NCBI GenBank assembly: GCA_029252045.1
Contig: JAQXCD010000037.1
Coordinates: 1-55,180, forward strand
DNA from: Sulfitobacter sp.
GTDB lineage: Bacteria > Pseudomonadota > Alphaproteobacteria > Rhodobacterales > Rhodobacteraceae
DNA: 55,180 nucleotides
Direction of reading: 5' to 3'
The translations under genes and the position numbers were made by a program. Shown here in pieces: positions 16,879 through 26,167 of this stretch (its first letter is position 1; each line of letters begins with the position of its first letter). The notes beneath the pieces were generated by a model, which was not told the DNA's origin, did not search any database, and was given only the letters and a program-made list of their open reading frames with translations.

Positions 16879-18333
16879 ATGCTGCTGCGTCCGCTTGATA
16901 TTGACCCCTCACATTGCCTGATTGATGGCCGTTGGCGCGGGCCTGCAAGCGGGCAGACCTTACCGCTGATCAACCCGTCGGATGGCAGTATCCTATGTGA
17001 AATCGCCCGTGGCGACGCGTCCGATATTGACCGCGCGGTAGGTGCGGCGCGTGCGGCGTTTGAGGGGCCGTGGGGCAAGGCCACTGCGGTCGAGCGGGGG
17101 CGCATCTTGCAAAGAATCGGCGGACTGGTGGTCGAGAACATCGACGAGTTGGCGCAACTTGAGGCGCTGGATGTCGGCAAGCCGCTGACACAGGCCCGTG
17201 CCGATGTGGTCGCCCTTGCCCGCTATATGGAATTCTACGCAGGATCTGTGGACAAGCTGCATGGTCAGACGATCCCCTATCTGGAGGGCTATACCGTCTA
17301 TACTCTGCGCGAGGCACACGGCGTCACGGGGCATATCATTCCGTGGAACTACCCCATGCAGATCATTGGCCGATCTGTTGGCGCAGCACTGGCCACCGGC
17401 AACGCGGCAGTTCTGAAACCGGCCGAAGAAGCCTGCCTGACGGCACTGGCCTTTGGCGAGCTGGCACGCCGTGCGGGGCTGCCGGATGGCGCGCTGAACG
17501 TGGTGCCGGGTCTGGGGGCAGAGGCGGGTGCAGCCCTGACTGCCCATCGGGATGTGGATCACATCTCCTTCACCGGATCGGTGAGCACTGGCCGCCTGAT
17601 CCAGCGCACCGCAGCCGAGCATATCATCCCCGTCACGTTGGAGTTGGGCGGCAAATCCCCGCAGCTGGTGTTCGACGATGCCGACATCGACGCAGCGCTG
17701 CCGTTTTTGGTGAACGCAGGTATCCAGAACGCGGGGCAGACTTGCTCGGCTTCTTCGCGCATTCTGGTACAGCGCGGCGTTTATGATCAGGTTGTCGCCC
17801 GTATGGCCGAGCGCTACAGCGCTTTGCGCGCGGGGCCGGCCCTGTCTGATCTATCCGTCGGGCCGCTGGTCTCTGCCCGACAAAAAGAAATCGTTGAGGG
17901 GTTCATTGCCAAAGGTGCGGACCTTAATCTGGTTGCGCGCGGTCAGGTTGTCACGGATGCACCCGCAGGTGGGGCTTATGTCGCCCCTGCGCTGTTTGCA
18001 GATGTTCCTGCCGATCACACCTTGGCGCAGGATGAAATTTTTGGCCCCGTGCAGGTGATCATTCCGTTCGAGGATGAAGCAGAAGCGCTGGCGATTGCAA
18101 ATGGCACGGCCTACGGGCTGGTTGCTTCGGTCTGGACACAGAACGGCGCGCGGCAGATGCGTCTGGCACGCGCGCTGCGGTCCGGCCAGGTGTTTTTGAA
18201 CAATTACGGGGCTGGCGGCGGGGTCGAGCTGCCGTTTGGCGGATCAGGTCTGTCCGGCCATGGCCGCGAAAAGGGGTTCGAGGCGCTCTACGGCTTTACC
18301 ACACTCAAAACTGTTGCGGCCTATCACGGTTGA
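16879..18333 (+). CDS. Aldehyde dehydrogenase family protein
   Basis: NAD(P)-dependent aldehyde dehydrogenase, 484 residues (normal length), cytoplasmic. Motifs in order: IIPWNYPMQIIG (Rossmann region), KPAEEACLTAL, FTGSVSTGRLI, catalytic Glu in LELGGKSPQLVF, catalytic Cys in NAGQTCSASSR, DEIFGPV and PFGGSGLSGHGREKG. It most resembles betaine/aminoaldehyde dehydrogenases. AAGGATAG precedes ATG 16879. With the SDR 27 bases downstream and the polyamine-type transporter upstream, oxidation of an amine-derived aldehyde is likely (inference). Confidence 0.93.
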   Translation: MLLRPLDIDPSHCLIDGRWRGPASGQTLPLINPSDGSILCEIARGDASDIDRAVGAARAAFEGPWGKATAVERGRILQRIGGLVVENIDELAQLEALDVGKPLTQARADVVALARYMEFYAGSVDKLHGQTIPYLEGYTVYTLREAHGVTGHIIPWNYPMQIIGRSVGAALATGNAAVLKPAEEACLTALAFGELARRAGLPDGALNVVPGLGAEAGAALTAHRDVDHISFTGSVSTGRLIQRTAAEHIIPVTLELGGKSPQLVFDDADIDAALPFLVNAGIQNAGQTCSASSRILVQRGVYDQVVARMAERYSALRAGPALSDLSVGPLVSARQKEIVEGFIAKGADLNLVARGQVVTDAPAGGAYVAPALFADVPADHTLAQDEIFGPVQVIIPFEDEAEALAIANGTAYGLVASVWTQNGARQMRLARALRSGQVFLNNYGAGGGVELPFGGSGLSGHGREKGFEALYGFTTLKTVAAYHG

Positions 18334-18360
18334 ATTTTGGACAAAAAGAGGAGTTGACCC

Positions 18361-19107
18361 ATGCGTTTGCAACGTAAAACAGCGATTATCACGGGCGGTG
18401 CGTCAGGCTTTGGTGCGGGGATCGTACGCAAATTTGTGGCCGAAGGGGCACAGGTCATGATTGCGGATCTGAACACGGCGTTGGCCGAAGAACTGCGTCA
18501 GGAGATGGGCGCACATGCCATCGTCGCCACTGCGAATGTGGCGGATGGCGCCAGCGTTGAGGCGATGACCGCGCAAGCCATCGCCGCGTGGGGGCATATC
18601 GATATTCTGGTGAATAACGCAGGTGTCACGCATTTGCCCGCCCCGATGGAGACGATTACCGAGGAAGACTTTGACCGTGTGTTCGCAGTGAATTGCAAAT
18701 CCGTCTACCTCACCGCGCGCCATATCGTACCGCTAATGAAGGCACGCGGCGCGGGCAATATCCTTAACATCGCCTCTACAGCGGGGGTGTCGCCACGTCC
18801 CAACCTCAATTGGTACAATGCCTCCAAGGGCTGGATGAACAACGCCACCAAAGGCATGGCGGTTGAACTGGCTCCTGCCGGTGTGCGCGTCAACGCCCTA
18901 AACCCTGTGGCTGGAGAGACGCCGTTGCTGCAATCCTTCATGGGGTCGGACACGCCGGAAATTCGTGCAAAATTTATCTCGACCATTCCGCTTGGCCGGT
19001 TCTCTACGCCTGAGGATATGGGCAATTCAGCCTGTTTCCTGTGCTCGGACGAGGCCAGCATGATCACGGGTGTCTGTATGGAAGTCGACGGCGGGCGCTG
19101 TATCTGA
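18361..19107 (+). CDS. SDR family oxidoreductase (FabG-like)
   Basis: Classical short-chain dehydrogenase of 248 residues. Cofactor motif TGGASGFGAG, an Asp after beta-2 (IADLNTALAEEL) that favours NAD over NADP, NNAGVTHLP, and catalytic S-Y-K with YNASKGWMNNATKG; C-terminal GVCMEVDGGRCI. AGAGGAG precedes the ATG by about eight bases. Likely co-transcribed with the aldehyde dehydrogenase 27 bases upstream. Substrate unknown; a hydroxy acid or sugar alcohol is possible. Confidence 0.92.
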   Translation: MRLQRKTAIITGGASGFGAGIVRKFVAEGAQVMIADLNTALAEELRQEMGAHAIVATANVADGASVEAMTAQAIAAWGHIDILVNNAGVTHLPAPMETITEEDFDRVFAVNCKSVYLTARHIVPLMKARGAGNILNIASTAGVSPRPNLNWYNASKGWMNNATKGMAVELAPAGVRVNALNPVAGETPLLQSFMGSDTPEIRAKFISTIPLGRFSTPEDMGNSACFLCSDEASMITGVCMEVDGGRCI

Positions 19108-19266
19108 TAAAAAACCTAAACAAATTTTTGATATGCGCATTGGTATTGGTTCGCACCTTGCCTAAATAGCGCTTAGACTAGTTTAGTAACTGCCACGATT
19201 TCCATTCGCGGCGAGACGACAAGCCTAGGAGGGAGACACCTCCGGGCCCCAACACATGGAGCACGC

Positions 19267-22134
19267 GTGTCCCTCTTTTTGATTGTTGCCTTGCCGTTTT
19301 TGAGTGCACTTTTGCCCGGATTGATGAATCAGGCGGGCCGTGCGGCCTGCGCAGGGGTGACCTTTACTGTCACACTTGCAGCGCTCGTCGGGCTTTTTAC
19401 CAATCTGCATACGATCATTGCGGGCGACGTGGTGATGTACCGTGTTGACTGGATTCCCAGCCTCGGACTGAATTTCACGTTGATGCTGGACGCGCTGGGC
19501 TTTTTCTTTGCGACACTGATCCTTGGTATTGGCCTTTTGATCATCGCCTACGCGCGCTTTTATCTGGCCCGTGAAGACAACATGGGTGAATTCTTTACCT
19601 ATCTTTTGTTGTTTCAAGGCGCGATGGTGGGCATCGTCCTGTCCGATAACATCCTACTTTTGTTGGTGTTCTGGGAATTGACATCACTGTCGTCCTTCCT
19701 GTTGATCGGTTATTGGAAGCACCTGCCGGAGGGCCGTCAGGGCGCGCGGATGGCGCTGACCGTGACGGGCATGGGTGGCCTTGCGATGATCGGTGGCATG
19801 CTGATCCTCGGCCAGATCGCGGGCAGCTATGACCTGAGCGTGATCTTGCAAAACCGCGAGCTGATCCAGCAGAGCGACCTTTACCTGCCCGCGTTGATCC
19901 TGATCCTTGCAGGGTGCTTTACAAAATCCGCGCAGTTCCCGTTCCATTTCTGGTTGCCCCACGCCATGGCTGCGCCCACGCCGGTCTCTGCCTACCTGCA
20001 CTCTGCCACGATGGTGAAGGCGGGCATTTTTCTGATGGCGCGGATGTGGCCGGTGCTGTCTGGCACGCCGGAGTGGTTCTGGCTGGTGACGGGCGCGGGT
20101 CTGATCACCATGGTTCTGGGCGCGGTTATTGCCTTGTTCAAACATGACCTAAAGGCTCTGCTGGCGTTTTCCACAGTCAGTCACCTTGGTCTGATTACCA
20201 TGTTGCTGGGCACTGGCACGGCCTTTGGCGCGATGGCGGCGGTGTTCCACATCCTGAACCACGCGACCTTCAAGGCGGCGCTGTTTATGTCTGCGGGCAT
20301 CATCGATCATGAGACCCACACCCGCGACATCCGCCGTCTGGGCGGCTTGCGCCACCTGATGCCGATCACATTTGTGATTGCCACCCTTGCGGCCCTGTCG
20401 ATGGCGGGTATTCCGCTGCTCAATGGTTTCTTGTCCAAAGAAATGATGCTGGAAGAAGCCTATCACACCGTGCTGGGCGGCAATCACTGGATTGTGCCTG
20501 CACTGGCTGTTGTCGGCTCGTTGTTCTCTGCTGCCTATTGCTTCCGTCTGATCGGGCATACTTTCCTCGGGCCGCAGCGTGACGATTATCCGGCCAAGCC
20601 GCATGATCCGCCAGCGGGCTTGTGGCTGCCGCCCGCGTTGTTGGTGGTGCTGGTTGTTGCCATCGGTATAGCGCCATTTCTGGCGGAGCCTGCGGTTAAG
20701 GGTATAACCGCTGCTGTGCTGGGCAATACTGCCGAAGTGCCAACAGCCTATTTCAAAATCTGGCACGGTCTGGTCCCCGCACTCTACATGTCTATCGTCG
20801 CAGTTGTGGGCGGTCTGGTTGTGCTGGCGCTGTTCAAACCGCTGCTCAAACTGTGGGATGCGGCCCCGCGCCCGGAGGCCAAGACGATTTTTGAGGGTCT
20901 GGTTGAGGGTGTGGTCCGTTTGGCCAAAGCCTTGATCCTGCCGCTGCACAACGGTGCCTTTTCGCGCTACGCTGCGGTAATGGCGGTCACCGTTGTGATT
21001 GCGGGGTACTACGCTTGGGCGACGGGTACAGTCGGCGCGCCGACGCGGTCCGTGCAGCCTGCCGGAGCAATCGAGATTGCAGGCTGGGTGATGATGGTGG
21101 CGGCCGTTCTGGGCATGGTGTTCCTGCACCGCAACCGTCTGCTGTCGCTGGTGCTGATCGGCATTGTCGGGCTGATGGTCTCTGTGGGCTTTGTCTTCTT
21201 CTCGGCACCCGATCTGGCGATGACCCAAATCACGGTTGAGGTGGTGACAACGATCCTTCTGCTGCTGGCGCTGAACTTCCTGCCCAACGAGACCCCTGTC
21301 GAAAGCACCGTCTTGCGCCGCGCGCGTGATATGACCGTCGCTGTTGCGGGCGGTGTGGCGGCGATGGGCCTTAGCTATCACTATCTGCTGCGCGACGCGG
21401 TCACCGCGCCGATTTCCGAATTCCATCTGGCCAACAGCTATAAGGGCGGTGGCGGTACAAACGTCGTCAACGTGATTCTTGTCGACTTCCGTGGCTTCGA
21501 CACCTTCGGCGAGATCATCGTGCTCGGCATTGCTGCTGTGCTGATCTATGCGCTGACCGAGACGCTGCTGGGCGGGCCGGTGCGCGCGCGCCTGTTGAAC
21601 CGTACGCCGGACAAGCCATTGGCGGGGGACCAGCACCCGATGATGATGGTGGTCCTGACGCGCGTCGCGATGCCGGTGGTTATGATGGTCGCCTTTTATG
21701 TCTTCCTGCGCGGCCATAACGAGCCGGGCGGCGGTTTTATCGCAGGCCTCATCGCCTCCATCGGCTTGGTCATGCAGTATATGGCCAGTGGCTATAGCTG
21801 GGCGACCCAGCGCCAGCGCTATCCGCATCACGGCGTGATTGGTGCAGGTGTGCTGATTGCGGGCCTGACAGGCATTGGATCGTGGTTTGTGGGCAAGCCG
21901 TTCCTGACATCGGATTTCACCTATGTCCGCATCCCGCCGTTCGAGAAGTTCGAACTGGCGACAGCCGCCCTGTTTGATCTGGGTGTTTTCCTCGCCGTGG
22001 TTGGGGCGGTGATGCTGTCGCTGGACGGGTTCAGCCGCCTTGCGCGGCGCGCCCATGTGAAAGACAGCGACTATGCGATGGATATCAACCCTGCGCGATC
22101 AGAGAACGAAGCGCTGAAAGGGCAGGGAGTATAA
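19267..22134 (+). CDS. mrpA: Mrp cation/H+ antiporter subunit A (fused A/B)
   Basis: Large subunit of a multisubunit Na+(or K+)/H+ antiporter, 955 residues with more than 20 membrane segments. The N-terminal 500 residues are homologous to complex I NuoL (SAYLHSATMVKAGIFLMARM, HLGLITMLLGTG, HILNHATFKAALFMSAG). The C-terminal region carries the MrpB domain fused to A (GHNEPGGGFIAGLIASIGLVMQYMA), as in group 2 Mrp/Pha systems. Start is GTG 19267, with GGAG seven bases upstream; an ATG at 19256 is out of frame. First gene of a six-gene operon for sodium and pH homeostasis, fitting for a marine bacterium. The long antisense frame here is a codon-bias shadow. Confidence 0.95.
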   Translation: MSLFLIVALPFLSALLPGLMNQAGRAACAGVTFTVTLAALVGLFTNLHTIIAGDVVMYRVDWIPSLGLNFTLMLDALGFFFATLILGIGLLIIAYARFYLAREDNMGEFFTYLLLFQGAMVGIVLSDNILLLLVFWELTSLSSFLLIGYWKHLPEGRQGARMALTVTGMGGLAMIGGMLILGQIAGSYDLSVILQNRELIQQSDLYLPALILILAGCFTKSAQFPFHFWLPHAMAAPTPVSAYLHSATMVKAGIFLMARMWPVLSGTPEWFWLVTGAGLITMVLGAVIALFKHDLKALLAFSTVSHLGLITMLLGTGTAFGAMAAVFHILNHATFKAALFMSAGIIDHETHTRDIRRLGGLRHLMPITFVIATLAALSMAGIPLLNGFLSKEMMLEEAYHTVLGGNHWIVPALAVVGSLFSAAYCFRLIGHTFLGPQRDDYPAKPHDPPAGLWLPPALLVVLVVAIGIAPFLAEPAVKGITAAVLGNTAEVPTAYFKIWHGLVPALYMSIVAVVGGLVVLALFKPLLKLWDAAPRPEAKTIFEGLVEGVVRLAKALILPLHNGAFSRYAAVMAVTVVIAGYYAWATGTVGAPTRSVQPAGAIEIAGWVMMVAAVLGMVFLHRNRLLSLVLIGIVGLMVSVGFVFFSAPDLAMTQITVEVVTTILLLLALNFLPNETPVESTVLRRARDMTVAVAGGVAAMGLSYHYLLRDAVTAPISEFHLANSYKGGGGTNVVNVILVDFRGFDTFGEIIVLGIAAVLIYALTETLLGGPVRARLLNRTPDKPLAGDQHPMMMVVLTRVAMPVVMMVAFYVFLRGHNEPGGGFIAGLIASIGLVMQYMASGYSWATQRQRYPHHGVIGAGVLIAGLTGIGSWFVGKPFLTSDFTYVRIPPFEKFELATAALFDLGVFLAVVGAVMLSLDGFSRLARRAHVKDSDYAMDINPARSENEALKGQGV

Positions 22135-22135
22135 T

Positions 22136-22477
22136 ATGGAAATTCTTGTAGCATCTGCCATTGGCATTCTAACCGCCGGAGGGCTGTATCTGGTTCTGCG
22201 CATGCGGACGTTTCCGGTGATTTTGGGCGTCTCGCTGTTGACCTATGCGGTGAACGTGTTTCTGTTTGCCTCTGGCCGTTTGACCATCGGCGCGCCGCCC
22301 ATCCTGACGGACGCCACCACCTACACTGACCCACTGCCTCAGGCGCTGGTGCTGACGGCAATTGTGATTTCCTTCGGGATGACTGCGGTTGTGGTGATGA
22401 TTGCACTGGGCGCCTATCTGGGCACAAACGATGACCACGTCGATGACGCGCCCGGCCGTGGGGAGGACGCTGTATGA
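22136..22477 (+). CDS. mrpC: Mrp antiporter subunit C
   Basis: NuoK-like small subunit, 113 residues, three membrane segments. It starts MEILVASAIGILTAGGLYLVL and includes PLPQALVLTAIVISFGMTAV, the family signature. It begins one base after the mrpA stop and overlaps mrpD by four bases (ATGA), so it is tightly coupled in the operon. Confidence 0.95.
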   Translation: MEILVASAIGILTAGGLYLVLRMRTFPVILGVSLLTYAVNVFLFASGRLTIGAPPILTDATTYTDPLPQALVLTAIVISFGMTAVVVMIALGAYLGTNDDHVDDAPGRGEDAV

Positions 22478-24018
22478 CCCATTGGGTGATTATGCCGGTT
22501 GTTCTGCCGGCGATCCTTGCACCGTTTATCATCCTCGCCGCGCGCTATCACATGGGCATCCAGCGGGTATTCTCGGTGGCGGGGGTGCTGGCGCTGATTG
22601 CCATTGCGCTTGGCCTTGCGGTCCAGACGTCCGATGGCACGGTGATGCTGTACCAGTTGGGTGATTGGGCTGCACCCTTTGGAATTGTGCTGGTCGGTGA
22701 CAGGCTTAGCACAATGATGGTGCTGCTGATGGCGGTACTGGCGTTGTTTGTGCTGCTCTATGCGATCGGCTCGAAATGGGACGAACGCGGGCGGCATTTC
22801 CATGTGCTGTTCCAGCTCCAGTTGATGGGCATCGCGGGCGCCTTCCTGACGGGTGACCTGTTCAACCTGTTTGTCTTCTTCGAAGTCCTGCTGATTGCTT
22901 CCTACGGGTTGATGATCCACGCGGGGGGCAACACACGGCTGCGGGCAGGGGTGCAATATGTGCTGTTCAACCTGCTTGGCTCCACGTTGTTTCTGTTCGC
23001 CCTTGGCGCGCTCTATGCCGAGACGGGAACCCTCAACATGGCGGATCTGGCGCAGCGGGTGCAACTGATCGGTGCGGATGCGACGGTGGGTATCCGCGTG
23101 GCCGCCGTGCTGCTGATCCTTGTGTTCGCCATCAAGGCGGCGATTGTGCCGCTGCACTTCTGGCTGCCCAGTTCCTACGCCGAGGCACCGGCGCCCGTTG
23201 CGGCCCTGTTTGCGATCATGACCAAGGTGGGCGCCTATGCGATCATGCGCGTCTACACGTTGATCTTTCCTGTTGATCTGGAAGTCACGGCAGGTCTGCA
23301 TGGCACTTGGCTGTTGCCGGTGGCGATGCTGTCGCTTGCCGTGGGCGCCATCGGTGTGCTCGCCGCGAAAAAGCTGGACCGTCTGGTGGCCTTCGCCGTC
23401 ATCAGTTCCATGGGGATGGTGATGGTTGCTGTGGCGATGTTCACCCAAGAGAGCATCGCTTCCGCCCTTTACTACATCGTGCATTCCACGCTGGCCGCCG
23501 CTGCCCTGTTCCTGATCGTTGATCTGGTCCGGCAGAGCCGTGGTCATCTGGAACTGGTCACGGACGCACCGGTAAAAGGCGCTGCGTTGATTGCAGCGCT
23601 GTTTATGGTAGCGGCTATTGCCATTACCGGCCTGCCGCCGTTGTCGGGGTTTGTGGGGAAGTTGATGGTGCTGAACGCGGCCTTTGATGACGGTCTGACA
23701 GCATGGGTCTGGAGCTTTGTTCTGGTGTCCAGCCTGCTCAGCGTGGTTGGCTTTGCCCGTGCCGGATCAGTGCTGTTCTGGAAGGCGCAATCTGACGGCG
23801 CCCCGGTGCCTGAGGCAGGCAGGCCGATGCCCTCCACCTTGTCCTTTGTCGCCGTCGGCGGGCTGCTGGTGTTGTTGGGTGTGCACACAGTCCTTGCGGG
23901 GCCGATGTACCGATATACCACAGCGACCGCCGCACAACTGGTCAGTCCTGACACTTATATCAGCACTGTTCTGGACGCGCCGGGCAAGCTGAGCGATGCA
24001 AAAGCGGGGGATCACTGA
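22474..24018 (+). CDS. mrpD: Mrp antiporter subunit D
   Basis: NuoM/N-like subunit, 514 residues, 14 or so membrane segments, homologous to complex I proton-pumping subunits. Motifs: LQLMGIAGAFLTGDLFNLFVFFE, LVFAIKAAIVPLHFWLPSSYA with the conserved lysine, VGAYAIMRVYTLIF and LSGFVGKLMVL. It overlaps mrpC by 4 bases and ends one base before mrpE. Forms the exchanger with MrpA in the cytoplasmic membrane. Confidence 0.95.
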   Translation: MTHWVIMPVVLPAILAPFIILAARYHMGIQRVFSVAGVLALIAIALGLAVQTSDGTVMLYQLGDWAAPFGIVLVGDRLSTMMVLLMAVLALFVLLYAIGSKWDERGRHFHVLFQLQLMGIAGAFLTGDLFNLFVFFEVLLIASYGLMIHAGGNTRLRAGVQYVLFNLLGSTLFLFALGALYAETGTLNMADLAQRVQLIGADATVGIRVAAVLLILVFAIKAAIVPLHFWLPSSYAEAPAPVAALFAIMTKVGAYAIMRVYTLIFPVDLEVTAGLHGTWLLPVAMLSLAVGAIGVLAAKKLDRLVAFAVISSMGMVMVAVAMFTQESIASALYYIVHSTLAAAALFLIVDLVRQSRGHLELVTDAPVKGAALIAALFMVAAIAITGLPPLSGFVGKLMVLNAAFDDGLTAWVWSFVLVSSLLSVVGFARAGSVLFWKAQSDGAPVPEAGRPMPSTLSFVAVGGLLVLLGVHTVLAGPMYRYTTATAAQLVSPDTYISTVLDAPGKLSDAKAGDH

Positions 24019-24019
24019 G

Positions 24020-24520
24020 ATGGTACGTTTGTTTCACTGGCTCTTTCCACACCCGCTGCTGACGCTGCTGCTGACAGTGGTCTGGATCATCCTGCAAAAC
24101 GGGTTCTCTGCGGGGATGGCGGTATTTGGGCTTATCATAGCGATCATCATTCCGCGCATCACAGCCGCCTTCTGGCCCGAACGTCCGGGTGGTTTCCGCG
24201 TTGGCAAGATGATTTCCTATGCGCTGATGGTACTCTGGGACATCATGGTGGCCAACGTGCAGGTGGCCTGGATCGTGCTGAGCGTGCCTAATGCGAAACT
24301 GAAACCCGCGTGGATTATTATCCCGCTGGATCTGCGCCAACCCGAGGCAATCACGCTGCTGGCGGGGACCATCACGCTGACGCCCGGCACGGTCTCTGCC
24401 GACCTGTCGCAGAGCGGTCACTACCTGCTTGTGCATGTGCTGCACACCGAGGACGCCGATGCAGAGCGTGACGCGATCAAATCCCGCTATGAGGCCCGCC
24501 TGAAGGAGATTTTCATATGA
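24020..24520 (+). CDS. mrpE: Mrp antiporter subunit E
   Basis: Membrane subunit of 166 residues with two or three N-terminal membrane segments and a cytoplasmic C-terminal domain. LWDIMVANVQVAWIVL, LDLRQPEAITLLAGTITLTPGT and HVLHTEDADAERDAIKSRYE are characteristic of MrpE/MnhE. Start ATG 24020, one base after the mrpD stop; its end overlaps mrpF by four bases. Confidence 0.94.
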   Translation: MVRLFHWLFPHPLLTLLLTVVWIILQNGFSAGMAVFGLIIAIIIPRITAAFWPERPGGFRVGKMISYALMVLWDIMVANVQVAWIVLSVPNAKLKPAWIIIPLDLRQPEAITLLAGTITLTPGTVSADLSQSGHYLLVHVLHTEDADAERDAIKSRYEARLKEIFI

Positions 24521-24804
24521 GTGCTGCAACCGATCTGATGAACTATGCGCTGACTGGTGCATTTATTGTTGTCGGGCTGTGCCAGTTGATGGCGATGGTG
24601 CGTGTGGTCATCGGGCCCGGCACGGGCGACCGTATTCTGGCGCTGGATACGATGGTTGTAAACGCCATCGGCTTGATCGTCCTGATGGGCCTTGCCCAAG
24701 GGACACGCATTTACTTCGAAGCATCGCTGATCATTGCCATGTTGGGCTTTGTGTCGACTGTGGCCTATGCGCGCTTTGTCTTGCGGGGGGACATCATTGA
24801 ATGA
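24517..24804 (+). CDS. mrpF: Mrp antiporter subunit F
   Basis: Small membrane subunit of 95 residues with three membrane segments. VVIGPGTGDRILALDTMVVN is the family hallmark. Overlaps mrpE and mrpG by four bases each, showing an unbroken translational chain through the operon. Confidence 0.94.
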   Translation: MSAATDLMNYALTGAFIVVGLCQLMAMVRVVIGPGTGDRILALDTMVVNAIGLIVLMGLAQGTRIYFEASLIIAMLGFVSTVAYARFVLRGDIIE

Positions 24805-25196
24805 CCTATGAAATCATTGCTCTTTACGCTGTCTCGTTTTGCCTGATTGTCGGGGCTATTTTCACGTTGGTTGGCGCCATTGGCCTGTTGAAATTCAACG
24901 ACAGTATGACGCGCCTGCATGCCCCCACCAAAGTAGGCACTGTGGGCGTGGGCGCGCTGTTGCTGGCTTCGATTATCTATAACGGTGTGTTTGGCGAAGG
25001 AGCTATCCAGGAGCTGCTGATCATGGGCTTTTTGTTTGTGACAGCGCCAATCTCGGCCAATTTCATAGCCAAGGTGAACATGCACCGCCGCGCGTGTGAC
25101 GCGCCGCCCGCATTGCCCACAGGCGAAGAATGGGCAACTTTCGATCTGCCCGCCACGGACAATGCGCTGTTGGAAGACACAATCCCCTCCAACTAA
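24801..25196 (+). CDS. mrpG: Mrp antiporter subunit G
   Basis: Last subunit of the antiporter, 131 residues, three membrane segments then a short cytoplasmic tail. LVGAIGLLKFNDSMTRLHAPTK and FLFVTAPISANFIAKV are typical of MrpG. Its stop codon overlaps the end of the convergent LysR gene (shared 25193-25196). Confidence 0.94.
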   Translation: MTYEIIALYAVSFCLIVGAIFTLVGAIGLLKFNDSMTRLHAPTKVGTVGVGALLLASIIYNGVFGEGAIQELLIMGFLFVTAPISANFIAKVNMHRRACDAPPALPTGEEWATFDLPATDNALLEDTIPSN

Positions 25197-26044
25197 AGGG
25201 CGGCAAAACTGGCTGCCAGATGGTCAAAACACAGGCGCACTCGCGGGCTCATCCGCAGCTCGCGGTGCGCAGTCAGCCAGACAGGGATCGCTCCTATGGT
25301 CAGGTCCGGCCAGATTGGCACCAGATCGGGGTCTGCATCACCGGTGACGCGCTGGCCAAAACCAATCCCCATTCCGGCCTGTACCATCCGCCAACACACA
25401 ACCTGATCATCCGACCGGAAGGCAAAGCTGCTGCGATCCACAGCAATACCCATTTGCCGCATGCCATCGATGATGAGGGTGCTGCGGTCATAGCCAATCA
25501 ACCTGTGGCGCAACAAATCCTGTGGCTCTGCCGGCATGCCGCACCGCGCGACATAGCTGCGTGCTGCATAAATCCCGATGGGCAATTCAACCACCTTTTT
25601 GGTGATCAGATCGTTCTGTGTGGGGCGGTACATGCGCACCGCCAGATCGGCCTCGCGTCGCAACAGGTTATCGGTGAGATCCGAGGCAATCAGCTCAAGG
25701 GTCAGCGCGGGATGTGCGGTGTGCAACGCGGTCAAGATCGGAGGCAGCAAGTAGGTTGCAGCAATCTGGCTGGCGGTGACGCGCACGGTGCCTCCCACTT
25801 CTTGCGCCTGTGCCCCCGTGATGGCCAGTTGTGCGGCTGCCTGTGCCATCGCCTGCGTATGGGATTGCACCGCGGCCCCTTCCGGCGTCAGGGTCAGGCC
25901 GGCGACACTACGGAAAAACAGGCGCTTGCCCAAGTGGCTTTCCAGTTGGGTCAAATGGCGGCTCAGCGTGGGTTGACTGATGCCGGATGCCTTGGCTGCA
26001 GCAGAAAGCGAGCCTGCTTCGCTGATTGCGACAAAGGACTGCAA
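25193..26044 (-). CDS. LysR family transcriptional regulator
   Basis: LysR-type regulator with N-terminal winged helix (SLSAAAKASGISQPTLSRHLTQLE, split here as SLSAAAKASGISQPTLSRHL then TQLE) and a periplasmic-binding-protein-like effector domain. Starting at TTG 26044 gives 283 residues but cuts the first helix: the frame continues upstream as SALPWHLLQ, the normal LysR beginning, to a TGA at 26086-26084, with only ATA (26074) and ATT (26077) as possible starts. So either a rare start is used or an ATG was lost. Divergent from the NAD-binding protein gene at 26168, which it probably regulates. Confidence 0.85.
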   Translation of the reverse strand: MQSFVAISEAGSLSAAAKASGISQPTLSRHLTQLESHLGKRLFFRSVAGLTLTPEGAAVQSHTQAMAQAAAQLAITGAQAQEVGGTVRVTASQIAATYLLPPILTALHTAHPALTLELIASDLTDNLLRREADLAVRMYRPTQNDLITKKVVELPIGIYAARSYVARCGMPAEPQDLLRHRLIGYDRSTLIIDGMRQMGIAVDRSSFAFRSDDQVVCWRMVQAGMGIGFGQRVTGDADPDLVPIWPDLTIGAIPVWLTAHRELRMSPRVRLCFDHLAASFAAL

Positions 26045-26167
26045 GAGGTGCCAAGGAAGGGCCGATGTATCTATAATTGAATATCATGATCCGAATTAAC
26101 GCAGTCACCAATCTATAAATGAATTGATAAGGTCGCCCTATCCACAGCAAACAGATCGGAGACCACA

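Noticed and set aside
20149..22056. Open frame of 635 codons antisense to mrpA
   Set aside because: Rich in His, Gln and Arg with no family pattern; it is the usual codon-bias shadow of a GC-rich membrane protein gene.
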